From Epiperipatus broadwayi (taxonomy: Eukaryota; Onychophora; Udeonychophora; Euonychophora; Peripatidae): DNA of 64,000 bases. The stretch is from positions 186,001 to 250,000 of the forward strand of contig JAQFVV010006698.1 in the NCBI GenBank assembly GCA_028023455.1, written 5' to 3'. Positions 28,662-39,470 of this stretch are shown here, piece after piece (positions within the stretch are counted from its first letter, which is position 1; each line of letters begins with the position of its first letter). Both the position numbers and the translations under genes were made by a program. Below the pieces are notes generated by a model. The model was not told the origin of the DNA. It was given only the letters and a program-made list of their open reading frames with translations, and did no database searches.

Positions 28662-31062
28662 ATGTGGCAGATTTTGTATGATAATTTTTCTTGTGTAGAA
28701 ATTTTAGAAATAAAAAAGTTAATTAATATGTCTAATAGAATTGAATCTTTAAAGGCTCAGGTTAATTTTCTTAAGTCTTGTAGGTTTTGCAATGTGTTTC
28801 CTAATTCATGTAATATTAAATTGGATAGGAAATTGGTTTTATTTTCTAATTGTGATTTTATTCTAAATTTTAAAAGATTTATTCTTAAACAATTTATTAT
28901 ACAGATTATGAGTAGTTTATCTAATTTAATTGATAGTTATAGAATGTTTAGAAGAAAGTTGGATTTTAGAAGGAATTTTAATTATTCTGTTTTAAATTCT
29001 TTTTTAAAGTGGTTTAGGAGTAAGTGTGAAATCACTTATAATAATAAGTATTTCAAGAAATTTAAATGGTTGATTGGAAAGGCTGAAAATAAAAGTTTTG
29101 TGAAAGGAAAAGAGTTTAGATTTGGGTCTTATAAAAATAGGCCTGATGCTTCATCTGTTTTAAATTTGTCAAATTATATTTTGAATGCATCTGATTTGGC
29201 TATTTTAGCTAAGGGTCCTGGCTTTGTTCCGTTTGCTAATAGAAGTTTAATTTTTGATTTTGTTTCTGCAATTGAAAGTAGTAGTAATATTTCTGATGAA
29301 AATAAAATGTCTTTACAGGTTATTTTGAATAGTCAATTACTTAAAAGAGAAAAATTTGTTTTTGCCCCTAAGGAAATTAGTTTTGTTAAAAAAAGATTGA
29401 AAGCCAATGATGTTATATTATTAAAAGAAGATAAAGGTGGCCGGTTTGTATTGTTAAATAATATTGATTTTAAAAGTAAAGTTTCTTTAGAATTAAATAA
29501 TGGAAAATATGCTATTTTAGATTCTGATCCTGGTAAAAAAATAAAATCTAAATTAATTAAGATTATGAAAGTTATGGAAAATAAAAAGATTTTTGATAGA
29601 GCTACTTATTTAAATTGTTACCCTAGTGATTTTGTGGCTCCAAAGGTTTTCTTTAATTTGAAGTCTCATAAAGATAATTTTCCTTTGAGATGTATTTTTG
29701 ATTTTACAGGAGGAATTGTTGATAAAATATCAAAATTTATTATAAGATATTTTAAGGATTACATAAAACTGGGTCAATTTTGTGTTTCTTCTTCCTTTGA
29801 AGCTTTTAAGAAAATAAATGGTTTTGTTTTGGATGATGATTGTGTTTTTGGTAGTTTAGACATTGAAAATATGTACCAATCGGTTAATAGATTAAAAAGT
29901 ATTGATGTTTTTCTTTCAATTTTAAAAAAATTAGAATGTTTTTCTGCAGATAAGATTAAGGTTTTTCATGATTTGCTTTTGCTGTTAGAGGATTCAATGT
30001 ATTTTATGTCTAATGATGTGTTTTATAAGATTAGAGAAGGTTGGGTTATTGGTTATGTCATTTCTCCATTGATGTGTGCTGTAAATATTGATTATTTGTA
30101 GGGTAGTATTATTAATATGTTTTCAGACGTGTGCTCTTCCGATCTTTGTTAGGTATGTTGATGATTGTTTGTTTGTTATTCAGAAAGAGAAATTAGAAGA
30201 GTTTTTATGTGGATTGAATGGTTTTGATTCTAATATTAAGTTTACAATTGAGGGGGGTGGTTTTGATTTTGTAAAATTAAAGTTTTTAGATTTAAATGTT
30301 GAGAAGGTTAATGATGTTTTGTTTTGTAGTCATTTTATAAAACCTAAAAATTTGAGAAATATGATTAGGCCTGATAGTTATCAGCCTTTTATACATAAAA
30401 AAATGTCTTTGTTGAATTTTTGTTGTCGGAATAGAAGGCTTAATAATTTTAATAATGATGCTGATATTCAAAAAAGTCAATTTGCTGCTGAATATGTAGA
30501 ATTGGGTTATAGTCATGATTTTATTAAAAAAGTGGTATTTAATAATAATGTTTATAGTCGTGATTTGGATGATAAGAATTTTGTTGGTAAGAATGATGAT
30601 TATATGTCTTTACCATTTAAAGCATCAATTTATAATTTGGTTTATAGGAATAGTCATTTGTTAGGTGGAAAGAAGGTTGCATGGAGGAAAGGTTCTGATT
30701 TGAATTCATTACTTAATGGTTCAAAGCAGTCTATTGATAGTAGGTCTATTCCTGGTATTGTTTATAAAATTCCATGTAGTTGTGGTAAATTTTATGTAGG
30801 CCAGAGTAAATTTAGCCTTAAGGAAAGGGTTAAGGTTCATATAAGTAGAGTTAAACATAGGTATCTTAACTCAGCTTTATATATTCATGAATTGAATACA
30901 GGTCATAGAATATTGTTTGACAATGCTTCGGTTATTTTTTATGAAAAGAATGAGTTAAAAAGAAGAATAAAGGAGACTTTGATGATAAAACTCCTTGATT
31001 CTGAGGCTATCAATCTTATGAAGACTTCTTTTGATATTAAGGGAAGGTGGAGTTTGAAATGA
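28662..31062 (+). pseudogene. Penelope-like retroelement protein: RT plus GIY-YIG, broken near 30.1 kb
   Basis: Starts at ATG 28662 (MWQILYDNFSC). Motifs in order: LAKGPGFVPF (PLE N-terminal signature), LKEDKGGRFVLLN (the usual ADKGG block), LKSHKDNFPLRCIFDF, LDIENMYQSV, GWVIGYVISPLMCAV, then a TAG at 30099-30101 where the minus copy has a Glu codon. At 30122-30145 a sequencing-adapter fragment replaces 16 element bases with 20 foreign ones and shifts the frame. The frame resumes with LFVRYVDDCLFVI (catalytic YVDD), then GIVYKIPCSCGKFYVGQSKF (GIY-YIG), ending GRWSLK at 31062. Without those two faults the length would be about 800 codons, usual for PLEs. The PLE protein reverse-transcribes and nicks the target. 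Confidence 0.93.
30122..30145 (+). other. Illumina adapter fragment in the assembly
   Basis: GACGTGTGCTCTTCCGATCT at 30126-30145, preceded by TTCA, equals the 3' end of the standard Illumina TruSeq/multiplexing read-2 adapter. In the otherwise almost identical minus copy the same place (about 27750-27765) has 16 ordinary element bases between TTTTCA and TTGTTAGG. This is an assembly or polishing artefact, not biology. Confidence 0.97.
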
Positions 31063-31223
31063 ATTATGGGAAGGTTTGTTTGTTTGTATATATATATATA
31101 TGTTTTCCTTTAGGTTGATTTTCACTTGAGAAGGTCTATTTGTAGTAGATGAAACCATGGTTGTGTAAGGATTTTGGTAAAATTTTGAATTTAATCTAGT
31201 ACTGTATTGTTTTATGGTTTTGC

Positions 31224-31227
<4 letters not shown>

Positions 31228-31304
<77 letters not shown>

Positions 31305-31317
31305 TATATATATATAA
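31228..31317. repeat. (TA)n microsatellite at the 3' end of the + PLE
   Basis: TA tract starting directly where similarity between the two PLE copies stops (GCATTTATATATA), with an AAAA interruption near 31300. Confidence 0.95.
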
Positions 31318-32159
31318 CAATCATGTATAAAAATATTAAGACATAGTCAACATAATCTATGCAGCTATCTACACCCAACTTAAAATTTAATACATTTTTT
31401 TTTATTTCATTAATAAATATTAATAAAAAAAATGGAAATAATTGAATTGGCAAACATATATAAAAATAAATATTAATAACTGATTTAACTTTACCTATTT
31501 GTCAAATAAGAGTTCATGATTTAACTTGGTTAAGCCTTAATTGTTTAAGATATGATTGAATGTTTATTTTATAAAAGTTCTATTGTAATTAAAGTTCATA
31601 ATTTATAGATTAACCATTACATTTGATGAGCTTTTTAATCCTTGTGTGAATTTCTGTGAAATCTTTTATTATTCATATTTTCGGTTCATGCTGTAGTTAT
31701 CAATCCAGAGGCATCCTTAGCTGGTTTGATCCTGGAACTATTTTACTGCAGTACCCATATGATTGAAGGTCTGTAATAGTGCCATTCATATTTTAACAGT
31801 ATCTTTATTTGAAAATAGCAAGGGGATGTAAAGTGAATTTTTTTCTCCTCCTCCTCAAAAATCAAGATGGAACTGTTCTTAATTTGAATTTCTTTATATC
31901 TTTCTTCTTTGAATTTACTCACCATGGTTTTCTTATCCGATGATTTTCATTATTTTCCGAATGATTGTTGATCTTCTACAAGCTGGAAACATAATCTTTT
32001 TTAAAAAAAATTATATCTCATATCTCACATTTAATTATAAATTTGCCCCAAAGGTTCGTTCACTTTATATTAATTAAAACCAACAATCATTTTCATGTTG
32101 AGTTTTAACACATCACAAAGTAATTTAATTGTTATGCATACTTAACGATATATTTTTAT
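31318..32159. other. AT-rich stretch without recognised genes
   Basis: Nothing recognised beyond short A/T runs. Confidence 0.6.
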
Positions 32160-32390
32160 CTTTATATCTTTAAGTTTTTTCTAAAATAAAATTTAATTTT
32201 AAAATCCTTTTTTTTAAATAATTTTTTTTTTTTAATAATTTTCTATATGTGCAATTTATATATATGTTTTTGCAAGCTTTTATTTTTCAATTTTTAATTC
32301 TGACTTTTATTTAATAAACTAAATTGCAAACATTTATACTTTTTTTAAAAAAAATAATGTAACAGCATGTGTGCCTTTACAACAGCCTGA
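32160..32390. repeat. Divergent copy of the 3' end of the 2.2-kb element family
   Basis: The order ATATCTTTAAGTTTTT..., ATATGTGCAATTTATATATA, TTCAATTTTTAATTCT and AATGTAACAGCATGTGTGCC parallels 55500-55745 and 58400-58649 (ATCTGTGCGATTTAATATAT, AATGTAACGAAC...TGTGC). Only the 3' part is present. Confidence 0.6.
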
Positions 32391-32649
32391 TTGCTATTTT
32401 ATTTTTAGATTTATTTATTATTTTACTTTAAATATAAAATACTCAATAAATCTTTTTTTCTTTGTTTTTACAATTTAACCTTAACCCAGCAGTTTTTCTG
32501 CTATAAATGTATTTTCATATACAGGTTTATTTCCCATATTGAAATAATTTTCGGTTTTCAAGTGATAGTCCAGTTACAAATTCTTTTTTTTTTATTTAAC
32601 AGTCCATCCTAGTATATATCTTTATTTTTCCAACTATCTTAACCTTGGT

Positions 32650-33500
32650 CAGGTGGTTCCTCTTTTGTTCTAATTAATTCTTTTATATGTTACTTTTCCA
32701 TTTTTGCCTCTACCTTTCTTGAAATCTATTGTCTTTTCTCTTTCACATTCTGTTCTTTTTTCTATTTCATATGTTTGAAGGCTCTTTCTCTGATCAAAAC
32801 TCTATATTTCTTCAAAGTATCTCATTTTATTGTTGTCTGTCCTAATAATACTATATGGAGAAAATCCTTTATCTATACTGGTTTCAACTGTACTACATAG
32901 TATCATTCTGTGCATGGCATATATTTTTGCTTTGAAATAATTCTGCCCCAGTGGAAACTCTTTTGTATTATTTTCTATCCTTAATTTATAATTTTTATAT
33001 CCTGACATGCATTCTATAATTTTCTACCTACACTATCTATCTTTATCTGATTTCTGTCTTTATTTTAGCTTACCTGTTTTATTGCTATCATGTTCTTGTT
33101 CACTTTTCATGTCTTTTATCATCTCAACTTTCTTTTCTATTTTCTGAATTTCTTTACTGAAATCTATCTGTATGGATTTGTTGTTTTTCTCTACTGTTAG
33201 AAATATATCACCTATCATTTCCACTTTTGAGTTCACTATTTTTTTTCTTTATTGCCTAATGATCTTGGCTGCATTTTCAACACATTTCTTTTATCATTCT
33301 CAATATTGCTTCCACCATTATCAATGTCTCAGATATCTCTTCTTGCTCCTTCTCAACTACTTGTGAATTTTTAAATGAGGTTGGACTTTCTTCCAACATT
33401 ATATCTTGATCTACTATTTCTTTACTTATATTTATCTCAATATTTGTTTTATTCAAAGCATATAGCTGACTCCAATCCCTTTAGTCCTATCATTTCTGTC
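32650..33500 (-). pseudogene. Unidentified decayed protein-coding stretch, charged and probably coiled-coil
   Basis: I do not recognise this. On the minus strand several open pieces in a row have protein-like composition: about 33477-33280 (NISKEIVDQDIMLEESPTSF), 33235-33080 (FSKEIQKIEKKVEMIKDMKS, a Lys/Glu-rich probable coiled coil), and 33008-32802 (RIENNTKEFPLGQNYF...ETSIDKGFSPYSII), then more Lys/Arg-rich text. They lie in different frames separated by stops. On the + strand the same region looks merely pyrimidine-rich. It may be the remnant of a transposon ORF (for example an ORF1 or Gag) or a processed pseudogene. No catalytic motif is visible. Confidence 0.35.
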
Positions 33501-33699
33501 TCTACATGCACTTAGCCTGCCTAAACATATATCTCCCACTAATTATAAAATATACATGAGTATTATTACTTATTTTGATTCTTTTAATTTTTTATAAAAA
33601 AATCTATTTATTATCATTTAGTAATTCAATTCTTTACAGCTAAGAAAACTATTTTATGTTTGTGCTTTATTTCTAACAACACAATTTTCATTACACTTT

Positions 33700-35025
33700 T
33701 TTTTCGAACTCAGACTTTTACACAACCCTCAACTCTCCATGCCATCTCATATTTCTGACCCACCTGATACTACACATGTTAAAAATTTAAATAATCACAA
33801 ATACACATATGTCATGTTAAATCAGAAATCATCAGTTGGTCCAGATTACTATTCTCACACATATATACAAACAGTGCTCAGCTTTATATCAAGATAGCCA
33901 ATCTTTATACTTTAATGGTCAGACTTCAAATTACTCCAACCCACAACTCTTCAGCCATCCATTTCACTAGAAATCTGATGATGGAACATTCATAGCCCAC
34001 ATTAGTAACAAGGTTGTCATACTACCCATGTTGACCATTTAGTCATTCTGACCCTCATGTTTTACTAGAGAATAATCAATTTACATACATTTGTAAGGGT
34101 TGGGCAGACCTTTTATGCACTACATTTCAAATATATAAATTATTATTCTGTACAGGCTTACGTACACCTGCACATATATAATGTAATGTATGGGATTCAA
34201 ACTCAGACTATTGCACAACCTGCAACTCTCCATGCCATCTCATAAATGTATGGCTGAAAAGTTGTGGGTAGGAGCAGTTTGAAGCCTGTCTATTAAAATA
34301 TGAAGATGGGCTATTGTATAAATGTGAGAGGATAGTAATCTTGACCAACTGATGATTGCTGGTTTAGCATGAAATACTGATTGGTAATTATTTATCTTTT
34401 TAACAAGTGTATAATTAGGTGGGGCAGCAATATGAGATGGCATGGAACATGAAGTTGTGCAAAAGTCTAAATTTAAATATTTTATATTACATTGTAAATA
34501 TGAAGGTGTATAAGCCTGTATGGTGTATTAATTTACATATTTAAAACATAGTGTACTAAAGGTCTGCCTCTCCCTTGCATGTGTATGTAAATGGATTATT
34601 CTCCAGTACAACATGCGGGATCAGAATGACTAAATGGTAAACATGGTTAGCATAACTACATTGGCATTAATGTGGACTTTGAATGTTCTATCATCAGATT
34701 TTCAATAAGATGAATGGCTGAAGAGTTGTGGGTTGGAATACCTTGAAGCCTGTCCATTAAAATATGAAGATTGTCTGTCTTACTATAAAGCTGAGCACTA
34801 ATTGTATGTATATGTGAGGCTAGTAATCTGGACCAACTGATTAATGCTGGTTTAGGATAAAATACTTATATTGGTGAATATTTATTTTTTCAACATGTGT
34901 ATGAACAGGTGGGTCAACAATATGAGATGGCATGGATAGTTTACAGTTGTGTAAAATTCTGAGTTTGAATTCTTTATATTATATTATATATGTGCAGGAG
35001 TGTGTAAGCCTGTACAGGGTATTAA
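33700..35025. repeat. Cluster of tRNA-headed SINE-like repeats in both orientations
   Basis: Two units on - (about 33700-34170, and a truncated one at 34170-34240) and two on + (about 34250-34700 and 34700-35025) share phrases such as ATGAGATGGCATGGA, GAGTTTGAATTC (B-box-like), CCATCATCAGATTTTCAAT and GCCTGTCCATTAAAATATGA. The head carries TGGCnnnGAGnG (A-box-like) and GTTTGAATTC (B-box-like) about 35 bases apart, so a tRNA-derived origin is likely. Units are 400-500 bases, long for a SINE, so they may be composite. Confidence 0.7.
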
Positions 35026-35504
35026 TTTTCTTAAGATATTTGTTCATCTTTACTTTAAAAACATCTTTAAACTTTTCATTCTCTTTCATTAAAAATATTT
35101 TTGTCTATTCTTTTCCCAATTATTTCACTTTATAACTTTAATTATATGCAGTTTAATGGTTTTCTCAACTTTATTTACTTAAATCTTATTTGACATATGA
35201 TTAATTGCTGCCATATATGACAGTTCTGCACCCATGTAATATAATAAACTGCTATAATAGATTCTTCACCAAGTGATGATTACTGGTATTAGTAAAAAAA
35301 ATTGACTGACAAAATACTAATTTTCAAAATACTTTATTTTAATTACTTTAAATTAATTAGTTAAATGATTCATCCCTTTCCTCAATAAATAATGATTACA
35401 TATAATATACCTGGCACACATATTATAAATACACATAAGACATTAATAATAAATTAATACATTGCACATGCTTAAACCCGCATTTATATATGTAATATAT
35501 GCGA
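35026..35504. other. AT-rich stretch without recognised genes
   Basis: Nothing recognised. Confidence 0.55.
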
Positions 35505-35674
35505 GATTCAAACTCAGACTTTCACAAGACCCAATACTCTCAGTGCCACCTCATATTGCTGACCCACCTGATAACACACATTTTAATCTTTTCAACATGT
35601 GTGTGATCAGGTGGGTCAGAAATATGAGATGGCACTGAGAGTAGTGGGTCATGTGAAAGTCTGAGTTTGAATTC
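35505..35674. repeat. Two SINE heads as an inverted pair
   Basis: GATTCAAACTCAGACTTTCA (from 35505) mirrors TGAAAGTCTGAGTTTGAATT (to 35673), with CTGACCCACCTGAT/ATCAGGTGGGTCAG towards the centre. Arms of about 75 bases, spacer about 15. These are the same heads as in the 33.7-35.0 kb cluster. Confidence 0.85.
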
Positions 35675-35959
35675 TGACAATAATAATATTATATATGACA
35701 CACATACATTCTACTACATTAACTATTTGCTTATATGCTTTGGAAAGTTTAATGAATATCAGTTTATTATGCTTAACCTGCACATAAATAGTTGAGGAAG
35801 ACATTACTATTCCCCATAGGTTTTTCAATACATATTCCTCTGGATAGATGGATACCTTTTTCCCATGAAAGAGTGTATGTGTTATCAACTTGTTTGAGTT
35901 TAGGGTTAATGTGGTTTCTTTCTACATTTAAGTCTGGTAGACAGATCTTCAACCAGTTC

Positions 35960-36745
35960 AGTTTATTAGATGTTCATTGTGGCTAATTAAACACCTTTAG
36001 ATGTTTTCAGACAGTTTGAGACTGGAATACAGTGATATACTTCTTATTAGCAAGTCATAGTTTTCTTGTAAGACACAAAAATAAGTTTCATTTGCACAGA
36101 CTGGATAATATAGTAGGTATACCATGAATAATCCTGCTAAAAGATGATAAGTTTTTTAGGCCTATCTACATGTGACCCTCATATTGTACTTATTCTTACA
36201 AATTAGTTTGATTAAATTTTAAATTAATTAAATTTAATAATTGAATTTCCATTGACCGGATTTACATTCCTTTTTAGATTAATATAACAGTGGATAAGAT
36301 ATAATTTTAATTATTCACATTGTTTATTTGTGGCCATTGCTAATTTATTATTTCTATTCCATGTTTGCTTATCAGTTGAGCAATCTTGAATCTGACATAA
36401 GTTTTTATATTACAAGTTTTGTTATCATTCTTTAGTTCAATATTAATTTTTATAGGCACACATATATTTTCTTTTTAATGTATGTTAAATTAACTCTTTC
36501 ATTTATGCACACTCATTCTGACTTCTGTATTTAGTTAAATTAATTATGACACATATATTGTCACTTCTTTTAAATAAATGACAAAAGAGCATTTTTAATT
36601 TTCATGTAAAAGATTTTTAATTTTAAACATATATTGTCACTTCTTTTAAATAAATGACAAAAGAGCATTTTTAATTTTCATGTAAAAGATTTTTAATTTT
36701 AAACTTTACCTAGTTATATCTTTCCCTCCCTCTTTTTAATCGCTT
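35960..36745. repeat. Dispersed repeat family X, copy 2
   Basis: Collinear with 18171-18900 (see there). It differs by the tandem duplication at 36551-36702. No coding recognised. Confidence 0.8.
36551..36702. repeat. Two tandem copies of a 76-bp unit
   Basis: ACATATATTGTCACTTCTTT at 36551 recurs at 36627 with the following bases essentially unchanged to the end of the unit. The duplication is absent from the related copy at 18.7 kb. Confidence 0.93.
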
Positions 36746-38885
36746 TCTTTTTTCTTTTTTTTTTGGACAGTGACAATTAAAACAGTTAGAATTAGTACAT
36801 GTTCACATAGTATATTCAGAAATAAATGTTAAACTAAGTACAATAGAAAATTGGTATGTGCACAGTTCTGTATATTTCATTCAAAACTGCATCTCCACAA
36901 TAACAAAACTTTTCAGGGAAAAGAAATGAAAGTTCATAATATGACACTTTTCTACTAACAAAATGAGTTAGCTTTCACATTCAATATTGGAAAGTAGAAA
37001 TATATAGATTTGTCTGGTATCACAGCTAATGTATTTGGGAAAAAATGTTAAATGCTCATGTAAATAACTTCATTGTTTTGAAAAAAATAGTTTACCATAT
37101 GATAAAATATTTTTACAACTACCAATAAAAAATGTGACAAGTATTAAATTTTTAATTCTGAGAATTTATATTGTAATGAATTTCACATTTCCTGTATTTA
37201 AAAATTTGGCTGAGATCATCACAATGAACTACATAATATACCTTTGTTCTTTTTACCTATTCATGCCTCACACTCATTGATTTCATACCAGGGAAAGAAG
37301 AGATTAAAAACAAACTAAGTATTAACTATATACCTAACTTTCCTCATATCTATGTCATCTTTTATTTCCATTATCCAAGTTTTGCATGCAGAGAGATTCT
37401 GCATCATCATCTAATTCAGGTTGTATTAGTATCATATCAAATATGGATAGGTATAAGTGTATGAATGTGTCTTAATGTGTAAAGAGATAAAATAATTATA
37501 TATATGTGAGATATGACTATAAAACATATTTAGTGATTTAATTTATCATTTTATATTTAATAACTATGTTTACAGCAATAGATATTTCAATAAAGAAAAT
37601 TTAACAAGGTTATAAAACATTGAATGAGATATTTATGGCTTTTTTTGTTTATGATTTGTTTCAAATATTTTATACCATGATCTTCCAAAGTATAGCCACT
37701 CAATGTTCCTATTAACATAAATAAGATTTGTACTATGTATTGGATTATGACCATTTTTCCTGCGTCAATTTTTTACTTAAATCTTAATCCATTTATTTTA
37801 ACTAATTTTTTGTATCGTAGATTCCTATCTGTCATTGTGGTGATTTGATATTACACTGTAATATACAATAAGTATAATGATATGCACAAATATACTAAAA
37901 ACTTTTTAACAACTATTAATATGAACAAACATAAAAGTGCACGTGCTGTAAGTATATAAATATTTGGATTAAATATATATTATATAGAGTCTTAACCTTT
38001 CACTTTTGATGATTGGTTTAATACTCAATCAAGCACTAATCATAAATTATATATGATTTTGCTTACACTGTTTTTTTCCTTCATTATATTATATACCCAC
38101 AGTAACATTACCTTTCTTGACCAAATTTGAAGTAAAAAAAATATCAAATATACAAATAAAGTGAAATGACATCAACTTTAAGTTGGGTTTGAAGTTTTAT
38201 AAGCAAAAATGTTCTAGTTAATCATTCCAGTAATCTGTCTTAATCCAGTTCAAATATACATGGTAATTCACATGTATTCTGCATCATCCATCTGATGAGT
38301 GATCATTGATAGCCTTGCAATTTCTGCTTTGAAGTGGAGAGTTATTAGGACCCATTCATTACAAATTGACTTGATGTTTCAGAGTACAGGTGAAAAGTGA
38401 TATGTAGATGGATGATGACCTTCTTTCATCAATATTGCTATTGCACTTAGCAGTGCATATTTGTTTTTATCATTATTTATATTTTACTTTAAATACTTGA
38501 TTTGGGTGAAATAGTGTCTAATCTTTTTATATTGTTGTATACTGTTGATCTAGATATTGAAATGTATAACTGAAAAATTTCTGACATTTTGGAAGTTCAA
38601 ATACTTCAGATTTACTTGGAAAATTTTAATTTTGAATTTCTTGGTTAGTTTTAACTTTAATTGCCTGTTCGTTCTCACTTTCTTGGATATTCAAATATTG
38701 TTTTTTTTTTAAAATATTTCCCCTCATAATTGACAGATGTTTTGCTTTGAATTTTAAATTCCATTTTTTTATTGTGAAAATTAGTAGGTTGTTCAGCAGT
38801 TAAGAAAGTTTATCTTGCTCTGAGAATCTCATTGTTCAACTACAAGCAAGTTCATGATCCTCATTTTAATCCATTGTAAGTAATT

Positions 38886-38887
<2 letters not shown>
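36746..38887. other. AT-rich stretch without recognised genes
   Basis: No gene, RNA or clear repeat was recognised over these 2.1 kb. Confidence 0.6.
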
Positions 38888-38924
<37 letters not shown>

Positions 38925-38991
38925 TACTTATATACATATATCCCATTACCATCCCATTATATATATATATATATATATTGTAATGGGATGG
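38888..38991. repeat. TA tracts with an inverted repeat around the second
   Basis: A first TA tract lies at 38891-38919. CCATCCCATTA (38949-38959), a second TA tract, then TAATGGGATGG (38981-38991) form a perfect 11-base inverted pair. Confidence 0.9.
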
Positions 38992-39329
38992 GGTAGGTGA
39001 GAAGGAAGGTGATATGGTGAAATGGTAGAAAGTGGGTTGAACCTGGGATGATGGAAAATCATCATCACTCCCAAGCCAACAACATAAAGTCAAATATCAA
39101 TAATTTACAAAATTATCTAAAAGTAAATATTTAAAGATATAAGAGGATGAGATTAGATAATCTCAGTGAACATTGTGAGATCAGCCAGCTAACCTAGTTA
39201 ACTCATAATAGCAACTATACATCAATCATATATCAAACAGCATTATCAATAAGTCAAAGTATGAATACTCAAGAGAAATAACCATCCATCATCATCATTG
39301 ATGGGAATAAACAAATCAGTACAATAAAT

Positions 39330-39470
39330 CAGAATAAAATCAACAGTCCATCTTGTGGCTGGATTTGAACCATAAACATATAAATCAACAGTCAACCTTG
39401 TGACTGGATTGGAAATGGGTCTTCTTTAGACCAGGCTAACTACTGAGCCTTTGCCACCTTGGGCAATTAT
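39330..39470 (-). repeat. tRNA-derived SINE-like sequence
   Basis: Minus strand: an A-box-like stretch GGCTCAGTAGTTAGCCTGG near 39450, and a perfect B-box phrase GGTTCAAATCC near 39365. Between them lies a second, decayed copy of the B-box region: an internal 47-base tandem duplication (AATCAACAGTC... on the + strand, at about 39336 and 39383). The distance between boxes is therefore too long for a functional tRNA. Confidence 0.65.

Larger units (their letters stand above)
26668..31227. mobile_element. Head-to-head pair of nearly identical Penelope-like elements
   Basis: A full-length-looking copy on + (about 28354-31227) and a 5'-truncated copy on - (28353-26668) share about 1.7 kb at roughly 99% identity by eye, including 3' flanks (GGTTTTGCATTT). 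The junction is at 28353/28354; the minus copy starts at the equivalent of about 29515 in the plus copy. Inverted, 5'-truncated partners and terminal repeats (pLTRs) are known features of Penelope elements. Supporting this, minus-strand text beyond the shared 3' end (GTGTTAGACAGTTTTGGTTT near 26640) resembles the 5' region at 28470 (GTGTTAGGCAGTTTTAGTTT). Confidence 0.9.

Noticed and set aside
31146-31175. AGATGAAACCATGGTTGTG after the + PLE as a ribozyme like that at 44445
   Set aside because: AACC/GGTT could pair but has no loop, and both the CTGATGA and GAAA cores are missing.
30955-31453. Minus-strand frames rich in Ile-Tyr next to the Penelope element
   Set aside because: Translations of the TA tract and the antisense of the PLE 3' end.
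33965-33990. CTGATGATGG in the SINE-like repeats as a hammerhead core
   Set aside because: The stem after CTGATGA is not conserved between copies and no GAAA follows at the right place.
35649-35888. 79-codon minus-strand open frame
   Set aside because: No recognised motif, overlaps repeat flanks, and has no splice or start support.
39330-39470. Functional tRNA gene
   Set aside because: A-box and B-box are too far apart because of an internal duplication, and no acceptor stem forms; read as a SINE.
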